Position numbers and translations under genes: made by a program. A DNA stretch of 64,000 bases from Tetraselmis striata (taxonomy: Eukaryota; Chlorophyta; Chlorodendrophyceae; Chlorodendrales; Chlorodendraceae): the NCBI GenBank assembly GCA_006384855.1, contig VCJN01000962.1:1-64000 (forward strand), written 5' to 3'. Under the pieces are notes generated by a model. That model saw only the letters and a list, made by a program, of their open reading frames with translations, was not told the origin of the DNA and ran no database searches. This document shows positions 54,685-64,000 of the stretch, in pieces (positions within the stretch are counted from its first letter, which is position 1; each line of letters opens with the position of its first letter).

Positions 54685-55560
54685 AGTGGCGTTGTGCCCA
54701 CCCGAGGAAGCGCTCGGGACTAATATTCCAGGTTCGCGTATCTGCCGAACTGCCTGCTCTGGGAAGCCGCTGCGGTGACTCGCTACGTTTACGGAGAGTC
54801 GAGATTAGGGCGTTGCTCGCCAGCTGCTTCCTGCTATGTGTAAGACTCGCGCGTTCTCGGCACTATGGCCTTCACGACATGCTTCGTTGTGTGAGTTCGA
54901 CAGCAGCCCCGTCGAGCAGCTCTCGATCGTCGTCGACCTTCCCGCGCCCGCCAAGATTGACATATAATGTATATAAACATGCGACCTGGCGCCGCGTCGA
55001 TTCGTACCAGGTACATATCGTTAAAATCCGCGTTCGTCGTCAGCCGCGAACTACCGGTAGTCCCCCATAAATCGTAAATGGTCTGGTACTACATAATCGT
55101 TATGGTCGATATGATTTTATATATAGCGACTACTGAATTGTATTATAGCCCGACGGGTCGCTATTTATTAATGGCGACCACAGTAGGTACACATCTCGAT
55201 CCAGCGCGCGACCCCGCCGATGAGTATAATATACCGGTACCAGTGGGCGGCGGGCACACTGAGTACTGGCCGTTTGTATGCAAGTCACACAGATATGCGC
55301 AGTCCTGTCCCGGGAGCGAAAAAAAATGCGCAGGCCGATCTATGGGTGAGGATTAGTACAAGTACAGGGCGGTACAAACAATATATTAAGAGTAGCACGC
55401 CGCGGTGCGTTTGCGTTTTTTTCCCGCCCCGCCGCGCCTTATCTCCGATACTGGTGTGAAATATTTCAAATAGTAGTAACAAATCCACGGCTGAAAGCAG
55501 TACTACGATACCAGTATCTCCGACCATCATCTCGCCCACGATGCATTTTCGGCAATTTCG
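54685..55560. other. Intergenic region upstream of the GT77-like gene
   Basis: It should contain the promoters of the GT77-like gene (minus). A GTCCTGTCCCGGGAGCG patch at 55301-55318 resembles repeat family F. No gene is seen. Confidence 0.4.
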
Positions 55561-55564
55561 TCAA

Positions 55565-55735
55565 GGCGTGTCCTGGGTTTCCCCGGTTGATGCATTAGCC
55601 CTTCGGGGTTAATGAGTAGGCGATGGTCTACGGGCTATGCCAGACCTGCGAATGCAGCTGGCGCAAGAGGTGAATAAAGTGCTGGGGCGGCTTCGGCCGG
55701 CGTCCCGGGGCGAACTTTACTTTGCTTTTACGACG
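55565..55735 (+). repeat. SINE, copy S3 (body only)
   Basis: The body has GATGCATTAGCC, CTATGCCAGACCT, GCTGGCGCAAGAGGT, GGGGCGGCTTCGGCC and GGGGCGAACTTTACTT; the tRNA-like head is missing or unrecognisable. It ends 150 bp before the TrmB start codon. Confidence 0.7.
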
Positions 55736-55881
55736 TCCAAAGCCGCCGTAGCCCCAACTGCCGGAGGAGGCATCATCAAGACACCAACGCCAGCGCTGCC
55801 TGCCACCTCATTCCAATACGAGCGGTAATCGGTTGGCTGGGCTGCGGCGTGCGCGGTGTCGAAACTCACCCCCGCGAAGAT

Positions 55882-57514
55882 ATGGCGTCGTCGCCGCCGT
55901 CCCTCGGGACGGAGTCGGCGCCCGCCGCCGCCGATATTGGGCTGCCGCCGCCGCGACAGCTCACTACCCCCACCGCCGCAGCGCCGACTGTGGGCGGCGT
56001 GGATGACTTCCGGACCAAGATTCCGCACGCCATGCCGGACGGATACCACGTGAAGGCGGCCGAGGACCAGTGCTGCGAGTACTACATTAAAGTAAGCCCC
56101 CCCCCCCCCCCCCCCCCCCCCCGCCCCGCCGTCACCTCCCCCCTCCCCCTGCCCTCCCTGTCGCCATGGTGCAGGAACGGGGGCCGGTAAGTAGTGCCGC
56201 CAGTGGAAAGGCAGCCTCATGCCCGTGCTGGACTGACTCACCGGGTCTGCATGAAAGGCATCTGCTTCAGTGGGCGCTAACCCGCGGCGGCGTGCCCAAT
56301 GTTGCCAGCGCAAGCAGCGGCAATGCAGCCGGCGGCGCGCGGATGGCTCCCAGTGGTGCTCTCTGCATGAGCCAGGCGCGCTGGCGGCGGAGCGCATCCG
56401 CTGCCAACAGAAGGCGCCCAGCAGCGGAGCGAGTGGCGTGGCGGCAGCGGCAGCGGCGGCGGCGGCGGCGGGGGGGGCGGAGGGGGCGGAGGAAGAGGGG
56501 GATCCGGCGGCGGCGGGGAAGAAGAAGACTCGGCTCTCGGGCTGGCGGCGGCGGAAGCTGGCGGCAGAGGCGGCGGGAGCGGCGGGCGCCGGCGGGCGTG
56601 TCTCCAGCGTGGCCGCCCGGATGCGGAATCCCTTCTCCGCGGCCAACAACCCTGCGCTGCTGGCTCCCAGTGCCATGCCCGACTGGCGCGCCATGTTTGC
56701 GGATCCGTCCGCGCCGCTGCTTCTGGACGTCGGCGCGGCGCGCGGGCTGTTTGTGGAGGGCACGGCGGCAGCCTTCCCGGGGCGCAACTACCTGGGACTC
56801 GAGATTCGCGCGCCGCTGGTGGAGGAGGCGCTGGCGCGGACCGCGGCCGTGCGCGAGGCGCGGCGCAACCTGGCTTTTGTGGCCGCCAACGTGCTGCAGG
56901 AGCGTGTCATGGCAGCGTTGCTGGCCTCGCTGGCCTCTGCCGGCCTCCGGGTGCGTCCTCAACACAGCCCCCCCCCCCCCCCCCTCTTCCTCCATCCCCA
57001 TCCCAGAGCGGGGCAGTGCTGAGTGCGCCGGGCTGTGCTTTGGGTGCAGGTGGACATGGTGACGGTGCAGTTCCCGGACCCCTGGGTGGCGCCGAAGCAC
57101 CGCAAGCGGCGCACCATCTCGCCCGCTTTCGCGTCGGCATGCGCCGCGGGCTTGCCGGACGGCGCCGCGGTGTACGTCTCCAGCGACGTACCGGTGGTGC
57201 TGCACGACGGCGCCGCTGCGCTTGAGGCTGCGGGCCTGGCGCGCCACGTCTGCCCGGTGGCGCCTTCGGCAGCGGAGCCCGCAGGGGCGGCGGCGTGCGG
57301 GGACGCGGTGGACCGCCGCCCCCTGACAGACGGGGAGGGGATGCTGCTGGCCAGCCCCGTGGGCGGCGGCCGCGTCTTCTCGGAGCGGGACGTGGTGTGC
57401 GAGGACCTCTGGCGGCGCGTGTACCGCGCGATGTTCTTCGTTCGTCGGCCTCCTGGGGGCGGAGGCGCGCCGGAGGACGGGGGCGGGGGTGGGGGCAGCA
57501 CGCAAGGGGGGTGA
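55882..57514 (+). CDS. trmB: tRNA (guanine-N7)-methyltransferase, TrmB/Trm8 family
   Basis: Exons 55882-56091, 56258-56950 and 57050-57514 (1368 nt, 455 residues). The protein methylates G46 of tRNA with SAM. The SAM-binding motif LLDVGAARGLFVEGTA and YLGLEIR lie in exon 2; exon 3 starts with VDMVTVQFPDPWVAPKHRKR, the family's diagnostic PDPW-x(4-5)-H-x-K-R-R block. The N-terminal 200 residues are extra relative to bacterial TrmB: a low-complexity start and a Cys/His cluster (RAQCCQRKQRQCSRRRADG, SQWCSLH) that looks like a small zinc site, then an Ala/Gly/Glu-rich linker. The second exon's start is the least certain point; a 12-nt micro-exon at 56175-56186 is possible. Both introns contain poly(C) runs. 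The C-terminus is Gly-rich low complexity. Confidence 0.85.
56098..56122 (+). repeat. Poly(C) run starting 6 bp after a donor (TrmB intron 1)
   Basis: The donor GTAAGC at 56092 runs straight into C. Intron 2 has a similar run at 56970-56984. Confidence 0.85.
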
Positions 57515-57815
57515 ACCCTAGGTAGCATTCCTCTGCACCATCTGTCAAGTCTCCCCTCACGCCCCTTTGCCCCCCCCCCCCCCCCCCCCCGGGCAGCTAG
57601 AGATCCTCGGCCCATCAATGGCGGCACGTGCTGGAGCAGTCCAGCACTTCCAGCTCTGATTGGGCTTGGCGCTCCCCCGGGGTGGGCCGGGGGTAATACC
57701 CGCGCAGTAGGAGACTGGCTCAGATCTCCCAGCACAGTGTGCTCTGGTGAGGCTGGCTGTCTCTGGCCTAGCCTTGCTTTCAACTGAGGCGCGTTGCGGT
57801 TTTTTGTGGACAGGA

Positions 57816-57853
<38 letters not shown>

Positions 57854-58039
57854 CCCAGCACTATTATCCCATCCGTGCAATAGTCTCCGCCTATGGGGTC
57901 ATGCCGCCACACAATGCGGTCATGACAATCATAAGATGGTGCATTGCAGGAGCGTCTTACCCGCTGTGTCCGAAGTCCGGTCCAGAGCAAACCACGCATT
58001 ATGGATTTGCGGTCTTTTTTTCTGGTAGGCGGGCGGGGT

Positions 58040-58072
<33 letters not shown>

Positions 58073-58574
58073 GGGGCATCTAGTGGGGTCGATTTGATGA
58101 GCAGGCTCGGGTCTATCCAGAGTACAGGTGTGGGGCGTTGTATGGCGGCCATCCGTGTGTCGCAGCCATGAGACTGCTGCAAACGTGCGTTTAGATGAGG
58201 CTGCGTGCATCCTCGTGACCAAGTCCACCATAGCGTGCACGCACACACACAAAAAACACAACCGACACTGTCTTTACGCGTGTGTCCTCAGATAAAGTCA
58301 GTTCATAGGTCATACCTGCACTCGCATGACAGCAGGTGTGTCTGCCGCTGCCTGGCTAAAACATGAGAAACGTGACAAATGGCAACACCGGCCGTATGTA
58401 CTGTCCGGATCTGGAAGTTTATGCCACCCAGGGCGCTGCTGGCTCAGGAACGTTGCAACTGTTTGCATTCCAGAACAAGCAACTGCAACATGCAGCGTAG
58501 TCCAGCTGAGTGTGGCACAATAGACACACGCGCCCCAGGTTGGTATCTCAGCGTCAAAATAACAGTGTCTGATC
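57515..58574. other. Intergenic region with microsatellites and G/C runs
   Basis: Poly(C) lies at 57571-57590, (TA)n at 57820-57851, and (GT)n followed by poly(G) at 58040-58076. No gene is recognised; a long minus frame (56959-58248) is antisense to TrmB and repeat-driven. Confidence 0.5.
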
Positions 58575-58576
58575 CT

Positions 58577-58760
58577 AGTTTTTTTCTCCCCCGGGACACG
58601 ACTGGCAACAGTGCAACCCTTGCAGCGCCGATCTCTACGACGCCGTGTAAGCAGCGATCCAGTTGGAAAGCCCTAGGTAAGCGATGCTCCGTTATATTCA
58701 CAGCATTCCTTAAGACTAAGTGGAGGCCAGCGACGGAATTTCAACACTGTTGGGTCACCG
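58577..58760 (+). repeat. Foldback repeat family F, copy 2
   Basis: It matches 41568-41700 in order: CCCCGGGACACGACTGGC, CAGTGCAACCCTTGCAGCG, TCTCTACGACG, GTAAGCAGCGATCCAGTT, GAAAGCCCTAGGTAAGCGA and GCTCCGTTATA. Confidence 0.7.
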
Positions 58761-59060
58761 TCTGCAACACTGCCATAAAAATATTCAGCACTGACCACGA
58801 AAGATCTGCCCTACCTGTACCCATTTGGGCGTTGGCCCATTAGAATGAGCCTAGTGTACGGACATTCTGCAGCAAGACCGCTTAGCGACTGTATCCATAA
58901 CCCATCACTGTATCCATAGCACTGATAGCGTGCAGAGCCGGGCTGCAGGTGATGATGGATGTCGAGAAGCGATGCTGGTTAACAACACTCGCATTGCGGA
59001 AGGGGGGGGGGGGGAGGGGTCCATGGGGCCCGGTGATCATTGCGGGTCCATAACATATAA
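58761..59060. other. Unassigned stretch
   Basis: A G run with one break lies at 59003-59017. No gene is seen. Confidence 0.4.
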
Positions 59061-59113
59061 TTACAAGAGCTAGCTGCAAAAGGCGATCAGGACACAACCC
59101 CAAAAGGCAATAG
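59061..59113 (-). repeat. LINE family 2 3'-tail copy
   Basis: The plus strand TTACAAGAGCTAGCTGCAAA followed by AGGCGATCAGG and CCCCAAAAGGCAATAGG matches 10764-10820. Confidence 0.65.
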
Positions 59114-59167
59114 GAAACACAGCAACTGCGAGGTGGACGCCCTATCCCTGTAACCAACCACTATCCC

Positions 59168-59305
59168 TGCTGGGGTTTCACTGGTGCCGGTCCTGTCCTG
59201 GGGGCGGAAAAAAACCAACCATTGTACATTACTACATGGAGCCCGGATACTTTTTTTTCCGCCCCCGGGATCGGGCGACTGGCAACAGTGAAATCCTTGC
59301 AGCCC
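59168..59305. repeat. Foldback repeat family F, copy 3
   Basis: The left arm GGGTTTCACTGGTGCCGG, then TCCTGTCCTGGGGGCGGAA, faces the right arm TTCCGCCCCCGGGATCGGG and CTGGCAACAGTGAAATCC across about 45 bp. Confidence 0.75.
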
Positions 59306-59333
59306 GATTACTACTTTTCAAGCAATGTATATA

Positions 59334-59735
59334 CCAGGGTTGGGCTGCAGTCCACTTTCCAGTACTGCAGGCTGCAGTGCAGTACTGCATGTTGCAATGC
59401 AGGCTGCAGTACTGCAGGCTGCAAGCAGGCTGCAGTGCAGGCTGCCGTCAACAGGCTGCAGTACTACAGGCTGCAGGCAGTCTGCAGTGCAGGCTGCAGT
59501 GCAGCCTGCAGTGCAGCCTGCAGTCATCATGCCGCAGTGCCGGCTGCAGTAGTTCTGAAACTGCTGATTATAGGGAAGGGCGGGACAGTGAAGGGCATAT
59601 ATTTGGGGCACTTTGGGTAACTGCACTGCAGCCCCTTTTCGGGAAGTACTGCAGGCTGCAGTGCAATAGCTTAACTGCAGGCTGCAGTTTATTTCTGCAG
59701 CCTGCAGTGCATTAGATACTGCAGCCCAACCCTGG
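59334..59735. mobile_element. 402-bp TIR element filled with CTGCAG palindromes
   Basis: Perfect 18-bp ends: CCAGGGTTGGGCTGCAGT (59334-59351) and its inverse (59718-59735). Flanked by TA on both sides, consistent with a TA target-site duplication. The interior is mostly CTGCAG and GGCTGCAGT/ACTGCAGCC words in both orientations, with a unique stretch at about 59555-59645. It carries no coding capacity and would be mobilised in trans if at all. Confidence 0.7.
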
Positions 59736-60120
59736 TAGATACTGTACGGCTCCGGCCCGCGCCATCATCATAACGACTATTAACTATACGAATGTACTGA
59801 AACCGTTACGCACTACCGTGGGGTCCGTGGCGCATATGGAAACATTTACAGTACTAGTATACTGTGCTATATGCCTATCTGCATGACGGTGCGACATTGC
59901 TCCAATTATGACCGAGTTTGCGGCCTAACGCGAAATATTAAAGCGGCGCCCTCCGTGCGACGATGTAAAATTGTACCAAAAGTAATACCGCGGGGTGATG
60001 GGTGACTTGACAAACTACAGCCTGTCCATCGCGTCATTTCATCGTCAAATGAAATTGCCGCTATGGCTGCACCGGTACACACAACATTGGAAGTCCCTCC
60101 ACAATGACCCTCAAATCCTC
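59736..60120. other. Unassigned stretch
   Basis: AT-richer non-coding DNA; nothing is recognised. Confidence 0.4.
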
Positions 60121-60124
60121 AAAA

Positions 60125-60405
60125 TGACCATAATGTGCCTCGTTGACTGTTCTATCGGTAGAGCGGAGGCCTCTTATGATGAGAGGTCCCCGGTGCGATT
60201 CCTAGCCCTCCCAATGAGGGCATTATCGATTGGGTGTGTCTCGGTAGGTTTACCCGGTGGATGCATTAGCCATGCGGGTTTCGAATGAGGCAATGGTCTA
60301 AGGGCTATGCCAGACCTAGAACTGTAGTTGGCGCAAGAGGTCAAGTACTGAGGTGGCTTCGGCCGATGACCCGGGGCGAACTTTATTTCACGTTTTATAA
60401 CCACA
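60125..60405 (+). repeat. tRNA-derived SINE, copy S4
   Basis: The head (about 60137-60205) has TTCTATCGGTAGAGCGG, an anticodon-like arm CCTCT/AGAGG around TATGATG and a B-box-like GGTGCGATTCC. Its sequence differs from the heads of S1 and S2 while the body (GATGCATTAGCC ... GGGGCGAACTTTATTT) is shared. Position 33 of the anticodon loop is not T, so it is not a functional tRNA. Confidence 0.7.
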
Positions 60406-61139
60406 ACGACAGCTATTTATATTATGTATGTGAATAGGGCATCGTCTTGTTCGGATGATATGTATCTTAAGGCTATTTCCTACCACGGATCGTCTGCATC
60501 CGATATGACAATCAATAACATGAGCAGTGGGCACCTCCGGAAGAGTATAGTCTCAGACCCACAATGAAAAAAACAACATGATAATGAATTCGCGGCACAG
60601 CCTTCGCAATATATGCCAATGCAGAATAATACTGGACGAATACCTACCCACCGACTCTTTGGTGATGAGCGATCCGATCGCATATGTACTCGTACCGCAC
60701 CGGATGTAGTGGTTGCCGACTCATTCAGGTCCGGCCGACTCATGCCGTCCTACCATGTTTAAGCATTATTTGGTTGCGCAGGGACACGCATAAATGAAAG
60801 CAGCAACTGAAGTAGAGACGACAATGTGTTCGTAGTGTGTTGCATGTGATGCTCGCCGCCCCGAATACCGTAACCACACTTGTATTATTAGGGACCCTAT
60901 TCGAGTGGTTTGCTATTAGTATCTCCCGTCCCCCCTGCAAAGAGAGCAAGACTATATTGTTATTTACCATGAAATACATACGGATTTACCACGAATGTCA
61001 CACGGATATTCCGACTCATTGGTGCACAAATTTATTTTTTGACCCGCAAAGCCAATTAAATGCTACATACGGTAAGCGGCGCTCGCGGCGGGAATAAATG
61101 GTACGGTACGCAATCGTAGTACAGGAGCAGGAGCGACTG
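60406..61139. other. Unassigned stretch
   Basis: No gene or repeat is recognised; only short frames occur on both strands. Confidence 0.4.
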
Positions 61140-62060
61140 CTTGTGTGAAAATTACAAAAGCGCAAGTAATAAGAAATGAATTCACCGCTAAAAGCAGTGC
61201 TAGGAGATCAGAACCGCGTAGAGTTAGCGGCAAGCAATCGCATGAGGCGGGGCGGGTCAGTAATGCACGCCCGGCTGAGAGCCCGGGCCACACGTGCACG
61301 CGTGTGCGAGGGTGATCCCAGATCGCGCGGTGCGGGTAGACGGATGACGGGCGAAGATACGCCGCCCGATTTGCACACCATCGAGTTGTCACTTAGCAAG
61401 CTCATCATCCTCTAAAATCTTCGGCGAGCAGGGTACCTTGATAAGGCCTCTTGATGAGATATTGGGTGATATGCACCGAGTGTCCCGCAATGAGAGCGCC
61501 CCCTAAATATAAAATTGTCAATTAAATGCACTAAAAATGCCACATCCGTTCGCGGAGCGCCACCGAGCGCCGCCATGTGCAGGGCGGGAGGTTCATGAGC
61601 ACGCTGCCATGGACGAGGTTGAAAGTGATAGGGTTGTGCTCTATTGAGGGCCGGATGCTGATATGGCTACACCCAACCGCTTGGAACGGGCATGGACTAG
61701 GCCACAATAAGCAGTACCCCCGGCGACCTCTCGTAGCTCATGCGGAGTCATGACCGTAGTCCTCCTCGGGATGGGGATGACCGCCGTCCACATGCCGGAC
61801 GCCATATCGAGACACTGTCCAATTCGGCCAGCTCGATACAAGGTCCTCTGGTATATCCGTTCGGAGCAATATCCGTTGTTCGGGATATCCTTGAAACTTG
61901 CAAATGACATGGAGAGTGCCCACCGCATTGATGACTCATTCCGAAGCTTGGAGTTTTGGAGAGAGCCGAAGGTTGGCCCGGTGCAGGAACGTTGTCAGCT
62001 CCTGCGAGCCAAACGCAGCCTCCGCGCCTCCCGGTCCATCACGGCATCACGCGAGTTACT
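61140..62060 (-). mobile_element. LINE family 1, 3' fragment with internal loss
   Basis: On the minus strand, 62060-61560 tracks 8260-8530 of the long copy (GACTCCGCATGAGCT, CTCAATAGAGCACAACCC, GCTCATGAACC), and 61480-61140 tracks 9080-9430 (GGATCACCCTCGCACAC, CTGCTTTTAGCGGTG). About 550 bp of the long copy between these parts is missing. Confidence 0.65.
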
Positions 62061-63535
62061 GCATGATCGCATATGAGGTGATGAGTAGTAGCCGCATGAA
62101 GGCGCCGCAACTACTCCTCCCGCACGGCCGCGGCGTAGCGCGCGGGTTGGCCCACGAGTGTAGGTCGAGTACTACTCGTAGCACGCACGGGCGGTACCGG
62201 TATGCGCAACCAATAACATGTAGTCGCTGATATGTATGTGTAGGTCGCTATATGCAACGCATGTACACCTGCCCACAAAGTCTTGCCCCCTTGTCAAGTA
62301 TCAATTGTAGATTGACCCGCCATTATGAGCCCTCACCTTCGTTTCCGGCCGCGCCCTTCCGTGTGCCATACGTGAACATGACATCATGCGTGGGGGCAGC
62401 CCTAAGTGGCGTTTGTTCTGCTCTCGTTGTGTGAGCCATGCGTGTGCTTGTCATTGTTCAGGGTTAGCAACGAATTTGATAACCCAATGTCACGAGGGCA
62501 CGAATTTCTATATCGCCCGTATATGCGTTCTATATGTGTACGGCTGCACGTAAAGAGTTAGCTCCACTATTTTATAACACGTTCACCACGACCTGCTATC
62601 AGCGGTAGCGAGACATGCATGGGGGTCAACAGTACACGTAGCAGTACAACTACATAGATGTATAACGCGATGCCGGTCAAAAAGCATCTGTGATGAAAAA
62701 CAAGGCGGTTTCCAAAAATTAAAACCAAGTGCCTCCGCTGATTTATCAGCGGCGGGACCGTGCACTGATTTGCATATCATCATCATATACGGGGCGCGGT
62801 AGCTACTGGTATCGGAGCTGTATATAACACTATACAGCTAGCGGAGCTGTACATAACACAGTATCTGTATCAAATTTATGGCTTACACGTACTTACAGCT
62901 GTACTTTTTAACACCGTGATGCCCCCGGAAACCCATTCTAACAGTATATAACGCTTCATATCAGTCAAAATTTAGTAAACAGTAGCATAAGGTCGTACAT
63001 AGTACATCATGTTTAATGCCCGCCCCCCGGGCAGTTTAATTGCAAATTCATGACCCCCATGTCGCGCTACCGTTGATAGCAGGTCATGCATGACATAGGC
63101 GCGCTCTCCCCGCCATCAGCATGCAAGTAAGTGAACAGTTCCCGCAAAACGCCAATACTGCAATCAAGGCTTGCTCCAAAACCAGCCCACCTATAGCTGT
63201 TGTCCGCATTTAATGCGCCCTTGGTGGAGCCGGTCTTCAACCCGTACTGCGCAGGGGTGCACCCTCCGAGTCAGCGGGTGGGTCCATATAGTGACATGCT
63301 AGGGCATCGTCCAAGGTATGCGGTAGGACTGGCCATCAATACGCATCCCATATTCTGCTATTGGGCTGCGCCTACAGGGGCCCTACGCGGGGCAAATCCG
63401 CACGCGCGTGGCGAGTACATTGCATTTTATCGGGATGCGGGCCGCGCGGTAAGCCACTGTACTAGGGTTTGTAGGAGAACCTAAAAATATTTGCCCCCCC
63501 CCCCCCCCCCCCCCCTACCCCCCTCGGTTATATTT
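62061..63535. other. Unassigned stretch
   Basis: 1.5 kb without a recognised gene. GCAGCTAGCGGAGCTGTA-type short duplications lie near 62815-62850. A poly(C) run lies at 63495-63516. A plus frame at 63200-63484 is open but featureless. Confidence 0.4.
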
Positions 63536-63536
63536 C

Positions 63537-63606
63537 TACCGAGAACCCGGCAAGATTCGAACCAACGCAGAGCGGAATCACGAGCGTAACATGCAGCCCG
63601 CTTCCC
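63537..63606 (-). other. tRNA-like patch, probably a SINE head
   Basis: The minus strand carries a B-box-like GGTTCGAATCTTGCC and an upstream CGGGCTGCATGTTACGCTCG. No acceptor stem of 7 bp can be drawn, so a functional tRNA gene is unlikely. Confidence 0.4.
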
Positions 63607-63780
63607 CTCCCCCTCCTATCACATCTCAAGCCGTTGATGGATATTTTAAGTTAATTATATCATAACAATGCGCCACTGTACCACTTGATGGTCGGCGACG
63701 CCGGTGTTGACGTGGCGATACGGAGAGTTACATACGTACATAGCAAGACTTACAATGGAGGCCGTTTAAATTCGAAATTC

Positions 63781-63960
63781 GAAATTTGTTACAACTGAAT
63801 CATGTTTTTGCCTTGACAAGCTGTTTTTACCCAGCATTGGGGACGGGCCCGCCTTTGACCACCCCGCACAGGGTCCGCTAATTAAAGCGCGTAGGGCGGG
63901 GCCTTTGTAGGCCACGATGTGGCTATGTTGCAGCACAATGTACTATAATCATCATCAATG
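63781..63960 (+). repeat. Dispersed repeat R, copy 2
   Basis: It matches 45484-45665 (CTTGACAAGCTGT, CGCACAGGGTCCGCTAAT, GCGCGTAGG, GTGGCTATGTTGCA). No terminal repeats or coding capacity are seen. Confidence 0.75.
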
Positions 63961-64000
63961 GATGCGGAAACGCGCTTAGTTTTATATATACGGGGGTAAT

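Noticed and set aside
56267-58248. 412- and 429-codon minus frames opposite TrmB
   Set aside because: They are antisense shadows of TrmB exons extended through poly(G) and microsatellites.

Overview
The window is nuclear DNA of a GC-rich, intron-rich unicellular eukaryote, most likely an alga. The evidence is spliceosomal introns with GT-AG ends, genes for Golgi and secretory proteins (a sialyltransferase-type GT29 enzyme, a GT77-type glycosyltransferase, a signal-peptide protein with kinase-like modules), a eukaryotic-style TrmB gene, and mobile elements typical of algae: split-direct-repeat tyrosine-recombinase elements like Chlamydomonas TOC, LINE-like elements with a C-terminal nuclease, and BED-finger DNA transposons. 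A green alga fits best, but a haptophyte or another alga cannot be excluded. No rRNA, CRISPR array or bacterial operon was seen.

Repeat-rich left part (1-15.5 kb): the truncated end of a BED/Tudor DNA transposon, a tyrosine-recombinase fossil with terminal B repeats (to about 3.24 kb), tRNA-headed SINEs, a long decayed LINE (about 5.8-9.4 kb), a second LINE family (10.7-12.2 kb, minus) and a split-direct-repeat element (12.2-14.65 kb). Gene island 1 (15.8-24.5 kb): an unknown multi-exon gene ending at 18060, a GT29 gene (18.57-22.38 kb) and a minus-strand DUF1499 exon (23.68-24.00 kb).

Second repeat block (24.6-42.6 kb): inverted tyrosine-recombinase copies around a second split-direct-repeat element (26.77-30.5 kb), then a candidate 7.9-kb TIR-bounded transposon (32486-40418) filled with satellites and carrying the same BED/Tudor gene as the left edge, followed by palindromic small elements and a LINE tail.

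Gene island 2 (42.8-57.5 kb): a 16-exon gene (42803-51463; the exons sum to 3192 nt in one open frame, 1063 residues) with two copies of a kinase-like module, a single-exon GT77-like gene (52687-54684, minus), and a three-exon tRNA (guanine-N7) methyltransferase (55882-57514). The right end (57.5-64 kb) is again repeats: foldbacks, a CTGCAG-filled TIR element, a SINE, a LINE fragment and a tail repeat.

Three of the recognised genes (GT29, the kinase-like protein, GT77) point to the secretory pathway and surface glycan or glycoprotein modification. A recurring feature is long poly(C) runs inside introns, on the sense strand in every case I could orient. Exon models come from reading splice signals and phases by eye; they are consistent but not backed by transcripts.
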